A stretch of DNA of 64,000 bases from Gavia stellata (lineage: Eukaryota; Chordata; Aves; Gaviiformes; Gaviidae): positions 988,001-1,052,000 of the forward strand of contig NC_082617.1 in assembly GCF_030936135.1 (NCBI RefSeq). The letters run 5' to 3'. How positions within the stretch are numbered: position 1 is the first letter of the stretch; each line of letters begins with the position of its first letter. Below the pieces are notes generated by a model. It was not told the origin of the DNA and searched no databases. It saw only the letters and a program-made list of their open reading frames with translations. This document shows positions 11,374 to 24,000 of this stretch, in pieces. The position numbers were made by a program, and so were the translations under genes.

Positions 11374-11850
11374 GCTGGGCGGTGGCTGCCGGCTGAGTGG
11401 TGGCTGTGGTGCGAGTGCCCCGTGCTGGAGCCGCGGCCCCTCCCAGCCCACATTCCTCCCCAGGGTGCACCCGCTCCCACCCACGCCTGGCCCCACGGCA
11501 CAGCCGGAGATGCCCCGCCGTGGGGCCCTGGTCACCGCTCCTGCTGCCAGCCTGCGTCCGGCAAGGGCAGCTCACAGCATCGCCAGCTGCGGTGGCTTCT
11601 GCCTGGGCACCCTGCCTGCGCCCTGCAGGGCTTCGCACCCCCAACCCAGCCCCACCACCCAGCCTGGAAGATGCCCAGTGCTGGGTACAGCCCTGTGTCA
11701 TGCCCAGCTCCCTTTGCCCATAACAGGCTCCTGCACCCACCCACCGGAGCACTGTGAACCCCCTCCTCAGCCCTTGCCCAGCCCGGGCCCTCCTTGGGTG
11801 CCCAGCCCTGGCACGCCTGCCCATCAGCAACCATGCAGCCTCGCTCGCTC
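11374..11850. other. CLIC3 5' region / ABCA2 downstream spacer
   Basis: This GC-rich gap of under 500 bases separates the CLIC3 start codon from the inferred ABCA2 transcript end. It should contain the CLIC3 5' UTR and promoter. I see no TATA box or clear regulatory motif. Confidence 0.45.
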
Positions 11851-14619
11851 CAGTTATTACTTTTTATTTAAAACGATCATTATTTTCACATTTCATCTTT
11901 TTCTGTTTCTTTTGCTTGCAATGTACAGGCTCCTCCAAGGCGTCCCCACCCCTCGGGTTCCTCGTGCCCGGGGCCGTGCGTGACACTGGCGCTGTGCCCG
12001 CGGCTGGTAGCCAAGGATGTGCAGAGGGAGGCAAGGCGGAAAGTAGGGCCAAACTCAACAAAGCGAATCGTGTTAAGGCAGCGGCCACCCCTGCCCTGGG
12101 GTGATGCCCTCCCGCTCCCACCCTGCTGCCACCCTCGGGGTGCCCCCAGTGAGGTTTGTGCCTGAGCAGCCCCAAGCAGGGAGGCCACCACAGCCACCCA
12201 GGTTGTGTGGACATGCCACGCTGAGGGCGCAAAGGCATCTCCATTGACCATCGAAAGCCACGGGGCATAGGGACAGTGGCATGGCAGCGGGTGGGGGCAG
12301 CTCTGCAGATGGGAGGGCTGGGGGGTGGGGGGAGCTCTGTGCCCAGGGTGCTGGTGCCCTCCCAGAGCCCTGAGCCGCAGGGCAGTGGGGCAGGCGCGGG
12401 GCAAGGACAAAGCCCTGGCCAGAGCACAGAGAAGGGCACCATGCTCACCCTGGATGCCCTGAGGGTGCCACCACCGTGGTCACAGCTGGGTACCCAAAGA
12501 TGACACCATCCCCTCTCTCCCTGGCGGCAAAGGGCTAAGCCCGAGCTGGCTCGTCCCCCAGTGCCCACCCGGGAAGGCAGAGCGTGCTCAGCAAGGGAGC
12601 AGGGGGCACCCTGGGTGGCGGCTGCCCACCTGTGCCATCCACCCTATCCCAGGACCAGCCAGTTTCCAGTATGCCCTTAAAAAAAATATGGTCTGAAAAA
12701 TCTGAAAATAGAGCTTATCTCCCCCCCAATTTTTCCCCTATTGAAAATACTGTATATTGTATCACAATCTATAGCAGGTGGCATACAGGACTGGCGAGAC
12801 CAGGGGACACGGGGACAGCGGAGGGTCAGCTGCCACCTAGGTCTGCCCCTGCTCCTGTGCCCTCGAGTGGGGCCAGGGCTGGCCCCAATCCACCTCCCCA
12901 CGCAGCGTGCTGCCCCATGGTGGCGAGCTGGTGTGCCCAGTGCTGCCCACTTGCCCGTGGGCAGGAGCCAGCCCAGGAGCTCCAGCCGAGCCCATGCCAG
13001 GGAGGCAGAAAGGGCAGCGGGGACACACATGGGCAGCCCAGCCCTGGGTGCCCCCCCCAGAAGGAGGGGGGGGCTGTGCACAGCCACCCTGGGGTGCTGC
13101 AAGAGAATGGGGCACCCACGGGGTGGGTGGTCGGGGTCAGTGTCAAGAGCCCTGCCATCACCCCATCTCTGGGCACAGCTGCGGGTCACTGGAGAGCTGC
13201 GGGCTGGGGGGGTGCTGCCAGGCTGCGGGTGCCAGGCATGGCCCCCGTGGGTGACAAGGCGGCAGGACCCTCTGCAGAAAGGAGGGGCACTGCTGGCCAA
13301 GGGGGTGCCTGCTGCCAGCCCCTGGTGACACTGCCAGCCCCAGGTGACATTGCTGTCCTGGTGACACTGCCAGCCCTGGTGATGCCGCCTGCCCTACCAC
13401 CACGGTCCATCCTCCCCTCCCCACCACCCCGGGCACCACTGCCAGGCTGCGCCATCACCCAGCTGGGCTGTCTTGTCCTCGTACCTCAAGACCATCCCAC
13501 TCCCAGCTTCAAAACAATCCTGGGGTGCAGCAACCCCACTGCCAGTACCACCAGTGACCCAACAATAAGAAACCAGTGTCGGTGGCTCCTGTAGAGGGCC
13601 AGACGCTGAGCAATGAGTGCCAGGGCAAGGGGGAAAAGGAGGGGGACACAGCAGAAAGGTGGCACTGCCGCAGCGATGCCCTGTGGTGGGGGAAGCGGGT
13701 GGTGAGGGCAGGCAGGAGGCAGGGTGAGGGGCTCTGAGAGGAGGGACGTGGTTGGGGGCAGAGGGGAGAAACAGCTGGTGCCAGCGTGTGAAATACCCTG
13801 TGAAATACCCCTCTGCCCCACCGTGTGCCCCTCTGCAGGGGTGCTGCTGCCCGGCCCCGGGGATGGTGCTGAGTGCCCAGCGCACGCATGGCAAGGCTGG
13901 GCAGGGCCAGGGCGGCTGGAGCCCCCGGCTTGCAGCGGCATGGGCAGGCAGGACGTGCCAGCGGGGCCGAGGTCCCTGTCTTGGGCGGGCTGGAGGACAC
14001 CGGTGCCATCCCATCAGTGACAGAAATCAATCGTGGGTGAAGCACCAGAGTTCCTGCCCCCACGGCGCTGGACCCTGAGCCTCCCCACAGTGCCAAGGGC
14101 AAGCGCCAAGCCAGGGGTGATGGAAACAAGGCGAAAGCATCCATCCTTCCTCCAGCCCTGCCAGGGCCAGGCCTGGGGTGCTGCCAGTGCTGGGGCCGGG
14201 GGGAAGCGGGGCGTCCCCGCGGCCAGGGATCCCCAGGGTGGGCGCAACATAGGTGTCCAACTGAAGGCATCGCTCACAGGCCTCATCCCCGCCACAGAGC
14301 ACGCAGGGCCAGCAAGCACTCGCACCAAACCATGTCCTCCTCTTCACAGTCTGCCCGTTGGCACGCACTGGCTGGGCGAGCCGGCTGAAGACGGTGGCCC
14401 CCAACACCATGCAGTGACACTGCCCTGGAGCTGAAGGGGACAAAGGCCATCCGGCAGGCGGTGGCTCGCGAGGTCTGTCCAGGCTGGCGCCGCACCCGCC
14501 ACGTCCTCCCTGGAACGCACCTCCGGCCGCGGCAGCTCTGCTCAACGGGGCGAAGGGAGGGGAGAGGCCAAAAGGGTTTGGTGGCTTCACAGCCGGGGGA
14601 CATGGCTGCCCCCGGGGTC
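11845..14619 (-). other. ABCA2: Probable long ABCA2 3' UTR (about 2.8 kb)
   Basis: From the ABCA2 stop to the first canonical poly(A) hexamer is 2.75 kb. The stretch is GC-rich except for an AU-rich block at about 12670-12775 containing gatacaatatacagtatttt on the sense strand, which looks like a conserved 3' UTR element. Assignment to ABCA2 is inference. A separate small minus-strand gene using the same poly(A) site is possible; see the hydrophobic frame at 13486-13680. Confidence 0.5.
11863..11868 (-). promoter_or_regulatory. ABCA2: Poly(A) signal, probably ABCA2
   Basis: AATAAA on the minus strand lies in an AT-rich run in otherwise GC-rich sequence. An upstream TGTA element (tgtacattgc) about 65 bases before it matches the usual cleavage-factor site. 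No other AATAAA was seen between here and the ABCA2 stop. Confidence 0.65.
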
Positions 14620-17600
14620 TCAGCACAGCGTGTCCGTGTTGAATGAGAGCTGAGCCTGCGGGCACAGAGACAGGCAGGGCTCAGGGGCTGGGCTGGGCAG
14701 GGGCTGCCCGCTCTGCCCAGCACACCCAGTGCTGCTGGGGCCACGATCCGGCCTGGGGGGGAGCAGCCACCCCTCCCAGAGAGCTCCCTTCTCATCCATC
14801 CCTGACTCCACTACATCCCCTTCCCTGGACAAGACCTGGTGCCATGGCACCCAGCCCTGGTGCCCCATGGCAGGGACACAGATCTGGGGACAACTTCTCA
14901 CCCTCTCTTCCTCGAAGCTGATGAGGCCTTCATCGTCAGTCTCCAGGTCCTCCTGCTCCTCCACCACGAGGGCCCGCAGCTCTGTGGGAGCGGCCCGGGG
15001 GCGCAGCAGGCTCAGCACGCGCTCCAGGGGTGACTGCAGGGCGCAGCTGGGGCTCGTCTCCTGCTGCTCCAGGTTGTCGCTTTGCTTCTTGGCAAAATTC
15101 ACAAACACCTGGGGGGGAAGGGGCAGGAAGCTGCGAGGGACCCCCACAAGCACGTCCACCCCCTGGCCACCCCTCACCTGCCATGGGTGCCAACCAGGCT
15201 GTGGCTGCCACCGTGCCTCCCACCTAGCTTCACCTCCCTTCGCAAAGGTGGTTTCCTCAAGGCACTTTGGCACGGCCACCACCCCAGGCACCGCCACCCT
15301 CCCTGGGGACAAGCATCCAGCCACCCACACCGTCCCCGGTCTCACATTGTCCAGCGTGGTCTGGCTGACGGAGTAGTCTTCGATGCCCAGCACGTCCACC
15401 ACCTGCTCCATCTTGCTGAAGACCTGGGCCAGTGAGATCTGGTCCGACTTCAGCTGGTACTGGGCCTTGGTGTGGTGCCGCTCCTGCAAGGGACATGGAG
15501 GTGACACCCGAGCCCTCACTCCCAGACCCCCTCCCCTCACCCCGCCAGGGGTCCCACAGAGATGTCCCTTGGGGGATGAAGGGATGCCTGTGCCCCAAGG
15601 CAGGAGCTGGCAGGGGACAGCACCGCAGGGAGCTCACCTTGAGGATGGCCTCGGGGAAGTTGCGGTTGAAGAACCTCACCACCTCCTTGATGTTGAGGCT
15701 GGACTTAGTGCGCACCGTGATCATGTAGCCATCTCCGAACCTTGCATGGGGACAAGGGACCCCGTGAGGACCTGCCCCCCCCGCCTGCACCTCTGCAGGG
15801 AAGGACTGACCCCACAGAAGGGGACAATGCTCTCCAGCGCTGCACCCACCCAAGTGAGCCTGTCCCCTGCCCACCCTCCAAAGCAGCACCCCCACAAAGG
15901 GCTGACATCTTGCTGCAGGTGTCACGCCGTCACCCTGCCGTGGGGGCCCGGCCCCATCTCGCCTTGCAATGCACACGGGGTGCGGGACCCCCACCAGGCT
16001 CTTACCGGTTCTTCAGGTGCTGGATGCTGCCGAGACACTTGAGCCGCCCATTCACCATGATGGCCAGGCGGGTGCAGAGTGCCTCGCACTCCTCCATGCT
16101 GGGGAGGGGACAGGGCAGGCTTCAGCAGGGTGGCGTTGGGGGACAGTGCCAAGGGCCACGGCTGGGGCAGGCGGGGAGCCGAGCTCCCCAGGCCATAACC
16201 CGGGTGCCGTGGCCCCACCACCAGGGATGGGAGAAGGCAACAGAGGGTGTCCCAAGTTCCTTCTGCTCCCCATGCCCCTGCCAGATGCCATCCCTTGGGG
16301 ACCAAAGACCCCCCTCGCACGCAGCACCCCAGGTGCCTGGAGGTATCGCGGGCACAGCCAGAAACCCCCCCGGACCTGTGGGACGTGAGCACCACGGAGC
16401 GACCCGTTTTGATGACGTCTAGGATGAGGTTCCAGAGGAAGCGCCGTGCCTTGGGGTCCATCCCCGTGGTGGGCTCATCCTGCGGGACGGACAGCACCTT
16501 CAGACACGCCAGCACCCGGGGGGACCCTGCCACCCCCCTCCTGTCCTGAGCCCGGCTCAGACACCACCCCACACCTCAGGACACTCGTGGCAGAGCCAGG
16601 GGCAGGCAGCTCCCACCCAGGGTCATTTCTCCACCCCAGTCCAGTGCCAGCCCCAGGGACATGGTGGGTGGGAGGAGGACCCCATGGGCAGGGTGCTGGA
16701 GCCCAAGACGCACCAGGAAGATGAAAGCCGGGTATCCGATCAGCGCAATGGCTGTGGACAGCTTCCTCTTGTTGCCTCCGCTATAGGTGCTGGCAGGCTT
16801 GTCAGCATACTTGGTCAGCTCCAGCTTCTTCAGTGCCCACTTGACCACCTGCAAGGCGTGGGGGACTGCCATCACCCTGCCAAGGCCATGGAGCTGGCCG
16901 AGCTGGCAGCAGGCAGTGGGCAAGTGGTTGGGCCCTGTGGCACAGGTCAGCTGCCAAGGGGACCACAAGCAATGTGCCAGTCAGGGGAGCCCCACGACAG
17001 CCCCTGGCACGGCCCCGAGCGTCGGTAGGGACCTGTGAGTGCATGTGCCCGGTCCCAGCAGCCCATGTGGGCACACCACTGGGGTGGCACTGCCGGGAGG
17101 GCAGCAGCACTGGCTCAGTCCCAGCTGGTGCCCAGTGATATGCTGTTCCCAAGGCACAGCACCAGCTCTCAAGCGCTGGCAATTGCTTGCCCAGAGCCCT
17201 ACCCGCTCTTCGTCCTTCCAGGGGATGCCACGCAGGCGTGTGTAGAGCTCCAAATGCTCCTGGGCCGTCAGCTCATCAAAGAGCGCGTCGAACTGGGGGC
17301 AGTAGCCCAAGCTCTGCTGGACCTGCAGGAGCTCCTTCAGGATGCTGCAGAAGAGGATGGAGGGGCCATGGGGAGAAGGAATTGCATTTTGCAAGCATCC
17401 TGGTGCTCACCCCCCTTTCACATGCCTTTATACTGGAGTATCTTCTACCAGGTAACCCACAACGGGCAGCCTTGGCTGAGAGCCGGTGTCATTTGCCACC
17501 CCCCAGATGATGGTCAGCCCAGGACACAGGGCTGCAGAGTCCCACGGAGCCACATGGGCAGACTCACGCTGCTTCATCCTGGGAGACCCCCAAGCAGACC

Positions 17601-18096
17601 CCCTCCCGTCCCCAGGATGGCAGGCAGTCCCCCACCTCCCACCGTGCCCCCCGACCTGTGCCCATTAACGAAGGCCTCTCCGCCCGTGGTGCTCTCATCC
17701 CCTGTCAGCATCTTGAAGGTGGTCGTCTTGCCTGCGCCGTTGACGCCCAGGAGCCCGAAGCACTCCCCGGGTCGCACACCCACACACAGCCGGTCCACGG
17801 CCAGGATGCGCCCGATCTTGCGGGACTTGTACACCTGGTGGGGCAGGGAACAGGGGGCTCAGCCTGCCGGGAGGTACCCAGAATCCCAGCCCCGACCCAC
17901 ATCCCTCAGATGGGACAGCTCTGAGGTGTCTCCTTGCAGCCCCAGTGCATCCCCCCACCCCCCACCCCGCTGCTGCACCTTGGTGAGGTTTTCGATCTTC
18001 AGCATGTCGTTGTTGGCATCGCCGCGCAGGACACGGTGCCGCTCATTGGCCACATCAATGTCGTCCTCGATGGGTTTGGTGGAGACGGGCAGCCGC
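14620..18096 (-). other. ABCA2: ABCA2 exons 40-49: nucleotide-binding domain 2 and C-terminus
   Basis: Exons: 17979-18096, 17656-17834, 17203-17344, 16714-16848, 16376-16479, 16006-16098, 15638-15740, 15346-15483, 14902-15108 and 14620-14655. Walker A is in [20 protein letters not shown], the signature in [19 protein letters not shown], and Walker B spans exons 43/44 ([17 protein letters not shown]). The switch region is [15 protein letters not shown]. The regulatory tail has [33 protein letters not shown] and [12 protein letters not shown]. Donors of exons 41 (GTCGGG) and 44 (GTCCGG) are weak but in phase. Confidence 0.94.
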
Positions 18097-21000
18097 CTGC
18101 GGGAGGGCGCATGGGGCAGGGTGGGGATGCAGTCACGGGAGCCGTCTGCCCGCGTCCCTGCCAGGGATGGGCAGCTCCCCAGCTCGCACCCACTGGAGGG
18201 GCAGACTTGAGCTAAGGGGTCCTGATGGCAAAGCTTTTCCCTGTGGCCAGCCCCCCCTAGCCTGCCCCCTGCTCCCCAGCCACACTCACTGGGGCTTCCG
18301 GAAGAAGTTGTACTGGCACATGATGGTGATGAAGAAGCCAACGAAGCCTTCGATTGTCATCGCAACAAGCCCCCGTGTCACGATGTCCCATTCAAAGGGT
18401 GATTTCATTTTATCAAACTGCCCTGAGGGGGAGGAAGAGGAGAGAGTGGCTGGGGACACCTTCCTGTGGGGACAACCTGGTCGTACATCTTGAGCTGGCC
18501 TGTGACAGTCACCCCGTCCTGGTCCTGTGTCCCCTCCCGTGCCGCAGCTGCCTGGGCTGGTCAGTGCTGCTGGCACCAGGGCTGGTCACAAGGCTTTCCA
18601 TTCACAGCACATGTGCTGTTGAAATCATCTTGCAACTTTTCAACCTCCCTAGGATGAATCAACCCAGCTGAAAGTGGGTATTGGATGGATTTGTCAGATC
18701 CTGCCCCAAAATTGCCTCTCATTATGCCAGCAGCATCTGGGTTACATACGGAAGCTGCTTGAGAAGCAGAGAGCAGCAAGAGCTTTTTGAGGCCAAACTG
18801 AAGCTACGAGTAGCAAAAGGCTCGTTTTGGCTGGGCAGCGCAGCCCTGCAAGAGACCACGTCTGGAAGGAAAGAGCCCTTGCAGTCCCCATCCCTCATAT
18901 CACAGCACGGCCCCACCATGGCCCACCACAGCCCCATCATGGCTCCACCATGGCCCACCACGGCCCACCACAGGCAGCGTGCAACAGCAGCAGAAATGCA
19001 CAACTCTGCCAGGGGGTCACCTCCTCTCCCCCTGGGGCTGCTATTCGGGATGGCCCAAGGAACCATTTTCAGCATCACCAGCACCATGCTATAGCTGACC
19101 CCCAACCGTGTCTCCTCCTGCACCCCAGTCTAGTTCACGTCCCCTGGCTTTTTGCTCCAGGTTGCTCTGGGCCTTGGGAAGCTCCACAGGGCAGGCGGAG
19201 GGGGTGTGCCAGCACCGTGGTCCCCCCAGCCCCACATACCCTGGAGCAAGGGAGAGAGGGAATGAGAGGCCATACCGATCTTGGCATAGTATTCATTGAT
19301 GTACTCGTTGTAGGCCATCTCCATCAAGCCATGGCCCAGGTTGTAGTTAGGGAATACAAGGAAGCAGCTCTTCAGGTAGCTGTTCACCACTTTCAGATCC
19401 TGTGGGGACAGGCAGAGAGGACACAACCACCAGAAACACCCCTGAGGACCATGGGCGTACGGGAGGACCAGGATCCCCACCAAGATACAGCCCAGTCAGG
19501 TCTCCCAGCTGACCCTGCTGGGAGCAGGAGCTTGGAGCAGAGACCTCCTGAGGTTAGTCCCAGCCTGAGCTGTCCCACAACCCGATGGCAGCTTCTCCCT
19601 TCCTGGTGGCCCCAGGCAGAGCTGTGAATCCCATACCTTGTCGTGCTCAAAGAGCTGCAGCAGGAACGTGGCGACGGTGGCCGTGATGCCGATGAAGAGG
19701 TTGATGACAATGAGGAAGACGTAGGCGGAGCTGGGCACCTCGAACCAGAAGGACGCAGGGTACATGATGGGGGTGATGGACCAGCTGGGAAGGCAAGCAG
19801 CAGGAACGCACATCGGTGTGGCAGAAGAGGGACCAGGCAGCACCAACCGTTGAGCCTTGGGATCACTCATCTCCCAGCCCCGTCCCTCCTGGGCTCTGCC
19901 ACCCTAGCCCTCACAGCCCACCAGCTATGGGAGCTGCAGAACATCAGCCAGATGGGCAGCCCCGAGGCCAGATCCTGCCCATGTAGCCACAGTGCAGAAG
20001 GGGCATTGGAGGGACCCACCAGTGCATCCTGACCACCCCTCTGAGCAACGTACCCGTAGAGCAGGAAGAGGGAGAGGACAGCAGGGAAGTTGGTGGGAGA
20101 GGTGTACGCCGGGAGGTCGAACACGAACAAGATGATGATGCAGCACGTGGCCGGCACCAGGTAGTTCAGCTGGAGAAGACAGAAACTTCTATGAATGCCT
20201 ACCCACCCGCACGGCCCTGGGGGCTCGGCCGGTGGGGCCATGCGCCCTGCTTACCATGTCCCACACATAGTTGGCCAACCAGTAGATGACAGGGTCGCAG
20301 CCGCTCACGAACTGCAGGTGTTTGGCCTTGGTGGCCTTTTCGGCCACCAGGAACACCACAAAGCTGGCTGGCACGAAGGACATGGCCACAATGATGAAGA
20401 TGGCAATCACCACATCTGTGCCTTGCAGGCTGCATGGGGAGCAAGGAGGAGAGTAGGGACCCCGTCACCCTCAGCTGCCCAGGGAAGGGCCATCCATCGC
20501 GGCATGGGACAGTCACTGTGCACAGGGCAGGGCACAGCACAGGGACCCCCACGTCACAGCCACCCCCCGTCCCCTGCCACGCAGCCTGCAGGGCAGAAGC
20601 CTCAGCCTTCCCCTGCAAACCGCGGTGAGCAGCTCCCTCCCTCCCACGGGATGGCTACCCTCCCTCAAACCCACTCCCTGCACCTACAGGTAATCCAGGG
20701 ACAGGCTGGCGCTCGTCTTGTTCATGGGGTGGTTGGTGACTGTGATGCCTGCAGGAAGGCCCAAGAAGAAACACAGGAGTGTGAAAGCTGGCTCAGGACA
20801 GAACATCTTGCACCCAACCTGCCTGGTCCTGGCTCTGAGCAGGAGGATGGGTTTCCCTCCTGCAGCTCGGCAGGAGCTGAGCTATCTGAAGCAATCGAGC
20901 ATCTCAAGGCCAAGCCCTCCCTCACCGGCTGGCAGAGAGCATCCTCGGACACATGGCAAGCCTAGGTGCCTTCAGGCAGCGCTTTGGGACGTTCTGCCCC

Positions 21001-24000
21001 AGCCCAGACCTCAGATAGATCTGCCCAGCCCAGATCTCATAGCCGAGGTGCATGACTAGCCTGCTTGGTCCAAGGGGGGACATTGCACTTTAGAGCCTGG
21101 TTGGACCATGCCTTAAAGCTGTTCCTGACGTCCTTCTGCACTAAAACGCCTCCAGGTTCTCACCGTAGGCAGCAGGGTTGCCTTTGCTCTTGGGCAAGTT
21201 GGCTCGCAGGATGGCGTTGTTGAGAGCGTTGAGGTAGGTGGGCATGCTGTGGTAGCCCTTGTTGTTGTAGAAGACCTGGAGGAGCAGAGAAGAGTGGTGG
21301 GAGGTGGCAAGAGAGCTGGGCCCATGGCAGATGTACTGGAAGGGAGGGATGGGATGGGATGGGATGGGATGGGATGGGATGGGATGGGATGGGATGGGAT
21401 GGGATGGGATGGGGTGGGACGGGATGGGATGGAACGGGATGGGATGGGATGGGATGGGATGGGATGGGATGGGATGGGATGGGACGGGACAGGATGGGAC
21501 GGGACGGGATGGGACAGGATGGGGTGGGGTGGGATGCTATGGGATGAGATGGGATGGGGTGGGATGAGGTGCGATGGGATGGGATGGGATGGGATGAGCT
21601 GGCACTGGGTGGGATGGGGTGGATGGGATGGGACGGGATGAGGTGGGACGGGATGAGGTGGGACAGGATGGGACAGCCACAAGGCAGGCTTCCTGTGCTC
21701 ACGGCTGTGGGGAGAGCAGGCCACTGCTGACCATGCTGGGCCAGACCCTCTGGGGTGGGAGCTGCTAAGCACCCCAAGGGGGAAGAGCCCCACCAGATCC
21801 CTTGGTGGAGAGCACTGCTGCAGAGCTGTGGGTCAGGGGTCCCTGCCGTGCAGGCAGTGCTGCCTGCCCCCTTCTCCTCCCCACCCGTGCCATGGCTGCT
21901 GCTGCCCACCCATCTCCCAGCTGCCACGGGATGCAGCGCGGTCCCACCTGGGCCGTTCTCCGGACAGCGATCTTGCGCACCGTGGCAGGAGCCCTGGCCC
22001 CGAAGGAGGCTGGGATGGATTTCTGGATGTTGCCGAAGGTGAGTGCCCCGTACCTGTGGGACAAAGCACCGCCGAGAAGCTGTGACCACTGACCCCCGCC
22101 TCCAGGAGCGGAGCCATGCTTGAGCATGCTCCTGGCTCCCGTCCGCGCCCCGGGCAGGTGTCTCCACATCCCTGGTCCCCCACCGCTGCTCCATGGCACA
22201 GGGCAGACCCCCCCAGCCTCCCCTCTTGCCTGTGCAGCCGGAAGCGGTCTGAGGTGTAGAGCAGATACTCAGAGACATTGCGTCCTGTGATGTCTGCCAG
22301 GATGTCCCCTGTCACCACCTTCATCTGTGGGGGGTGGCCTCCCACGCCGCTGGGGCAGGAGAAGCCGGTCCCCTGCATGGAGCACGTGCACTTGATGGGC
22401 TCATGGATGATGCGGGGCAGGGTGGGGGCCGAGGTCACGGTCTCTGAGGAGCAGAGAGGGCAGCTCACAGCCAGGCTCCTGCCTGCCCCAGCTGCCTGGG
22501 ACAATGTGGGGGTGGCAGGGGGCTCAGCTGAGGGGTCCCAGCTGGGCAGGGAGGGACCTCTCTGCCCCACAGCCAGAGCCCAGTCTGTGAGAGGGCTTTT
22601 GTGTCCTGGTGACTGAAAGGGACCAAGAGACGGATATGGGGAAAAACTCTGGGGGACAGAAATGGTTCAGAGGGACCATGAAGTGTGGCTGGAGAAGGCA
22701 ATGGCTGGGGACGGAGCAGCCAGCCCAGCAAGGGTGACGCAAGGCTGGCCACAGGGCTCTCGATGGTGTCACCATCCCAGGGAGCTCCACCAGCACTGCC
22801 TGGAGTGGTGCTCCAGGGCCAGTGCTGGCCCTGGGCCAGAAGTTCAGCCCAGAGATGCTCTGCTGTGGCCAGGCCAAACTGATAGGCACTTCCAGGGGTC
22901 CCTGAAGCTACTTCTGCAGGGGAGGTATATCATCTCCCTGCTGGAGATGAATCCCAGGCGCAGACAGACTCAGACACCAAGCACAGGTGATACCTTTGAC
23001 GGCAGAGGAGAAGGTCGTGGAGTTCCAGGCACGGAGCAGGTCCTCATCCACTGAGATGGGGTAGTCGGAGGGGGCCGGGGATGGAGGCGGCGGCACAAAG
23101 TTGGAGAGCGGTAGGCCCTGGGTGAAGGAGTCGATACACATGGCATCGAAGTACTTGGCTGCCAGCATCTTGGACTCGTTGCTGTTGAGGTTCAGAGTCT
23201 GCATGGGCTGGTCCAGCGTGTTGTTGAAGGCCGTCTTGAGCACGCAGGTGGCCCCCACGCCGGAGGGCAGGTGGAAGGTGTTCACCAGCTGCTGGGGGCT
23301 GGCATCGGGAGACAGCCTGATGCTGTGGGGAGAGGAGCAGGTGAGGAGGGAGCAAGGAGCAGGAGACATGGCTCTCACCACCTTGGTCATCTTCCACTGG
23401 GACCTCCCCAAGACCTTGGCATATATCACGGCTGAATGGGCATGGCTGAATAGGCACACCCAGCCCATGCCTGGCATGAGCCAAGCTGCCAATCGCAGCC
23501 AGTTTCAGGGCTGACACCTCTCCCAAAGACACCCTGGCGAGGATGGAGGCTGTTTTTGGCAAGGGGACGTGGCACCGGCCAGGCTCTGCTCCAAGCCTGA
23601 GCCAGCCCCGGCGGGCTGCCCTCCCTGCTGCCCCCCATCGCAGTCCCAGGGATGGACACAGGGATGAGGATGGGGACAGGGCATGGGATGCTGGTCACCA
23701 ACGAGCGGCGGCTCTCACCGGTACTCACGCCGCTCCTCGTTGGCATAAGGAATGAAGTTGCCCTTGGGCTGGGTGTAGTTGTGGTACTGCGATGGCGAGA
23801 GGATGAGGGGCGGCAGATCACCTGCGGGGACAAGGACAGGAACCGGCTCACACCCGCAGCACCACCACGCACAGGCAGACTGGCCGAGCACCCGCAAGCC
23901 TTGTCTTCGTCCTCCCCCCAGCCAGTGTCACCACCAGCCACTGTGGGGCAGGCAGAAGGGGCCACCAGCAGCCCCCAGCATGCGGGTGGGTGGCTCACAC

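Noticed and set aside
21341-21676. Interstitial telomere
   Set aside because: The unit is GGGAT, five bases, not TTAGGG. It is an ordinary pentanucleotide satellite.
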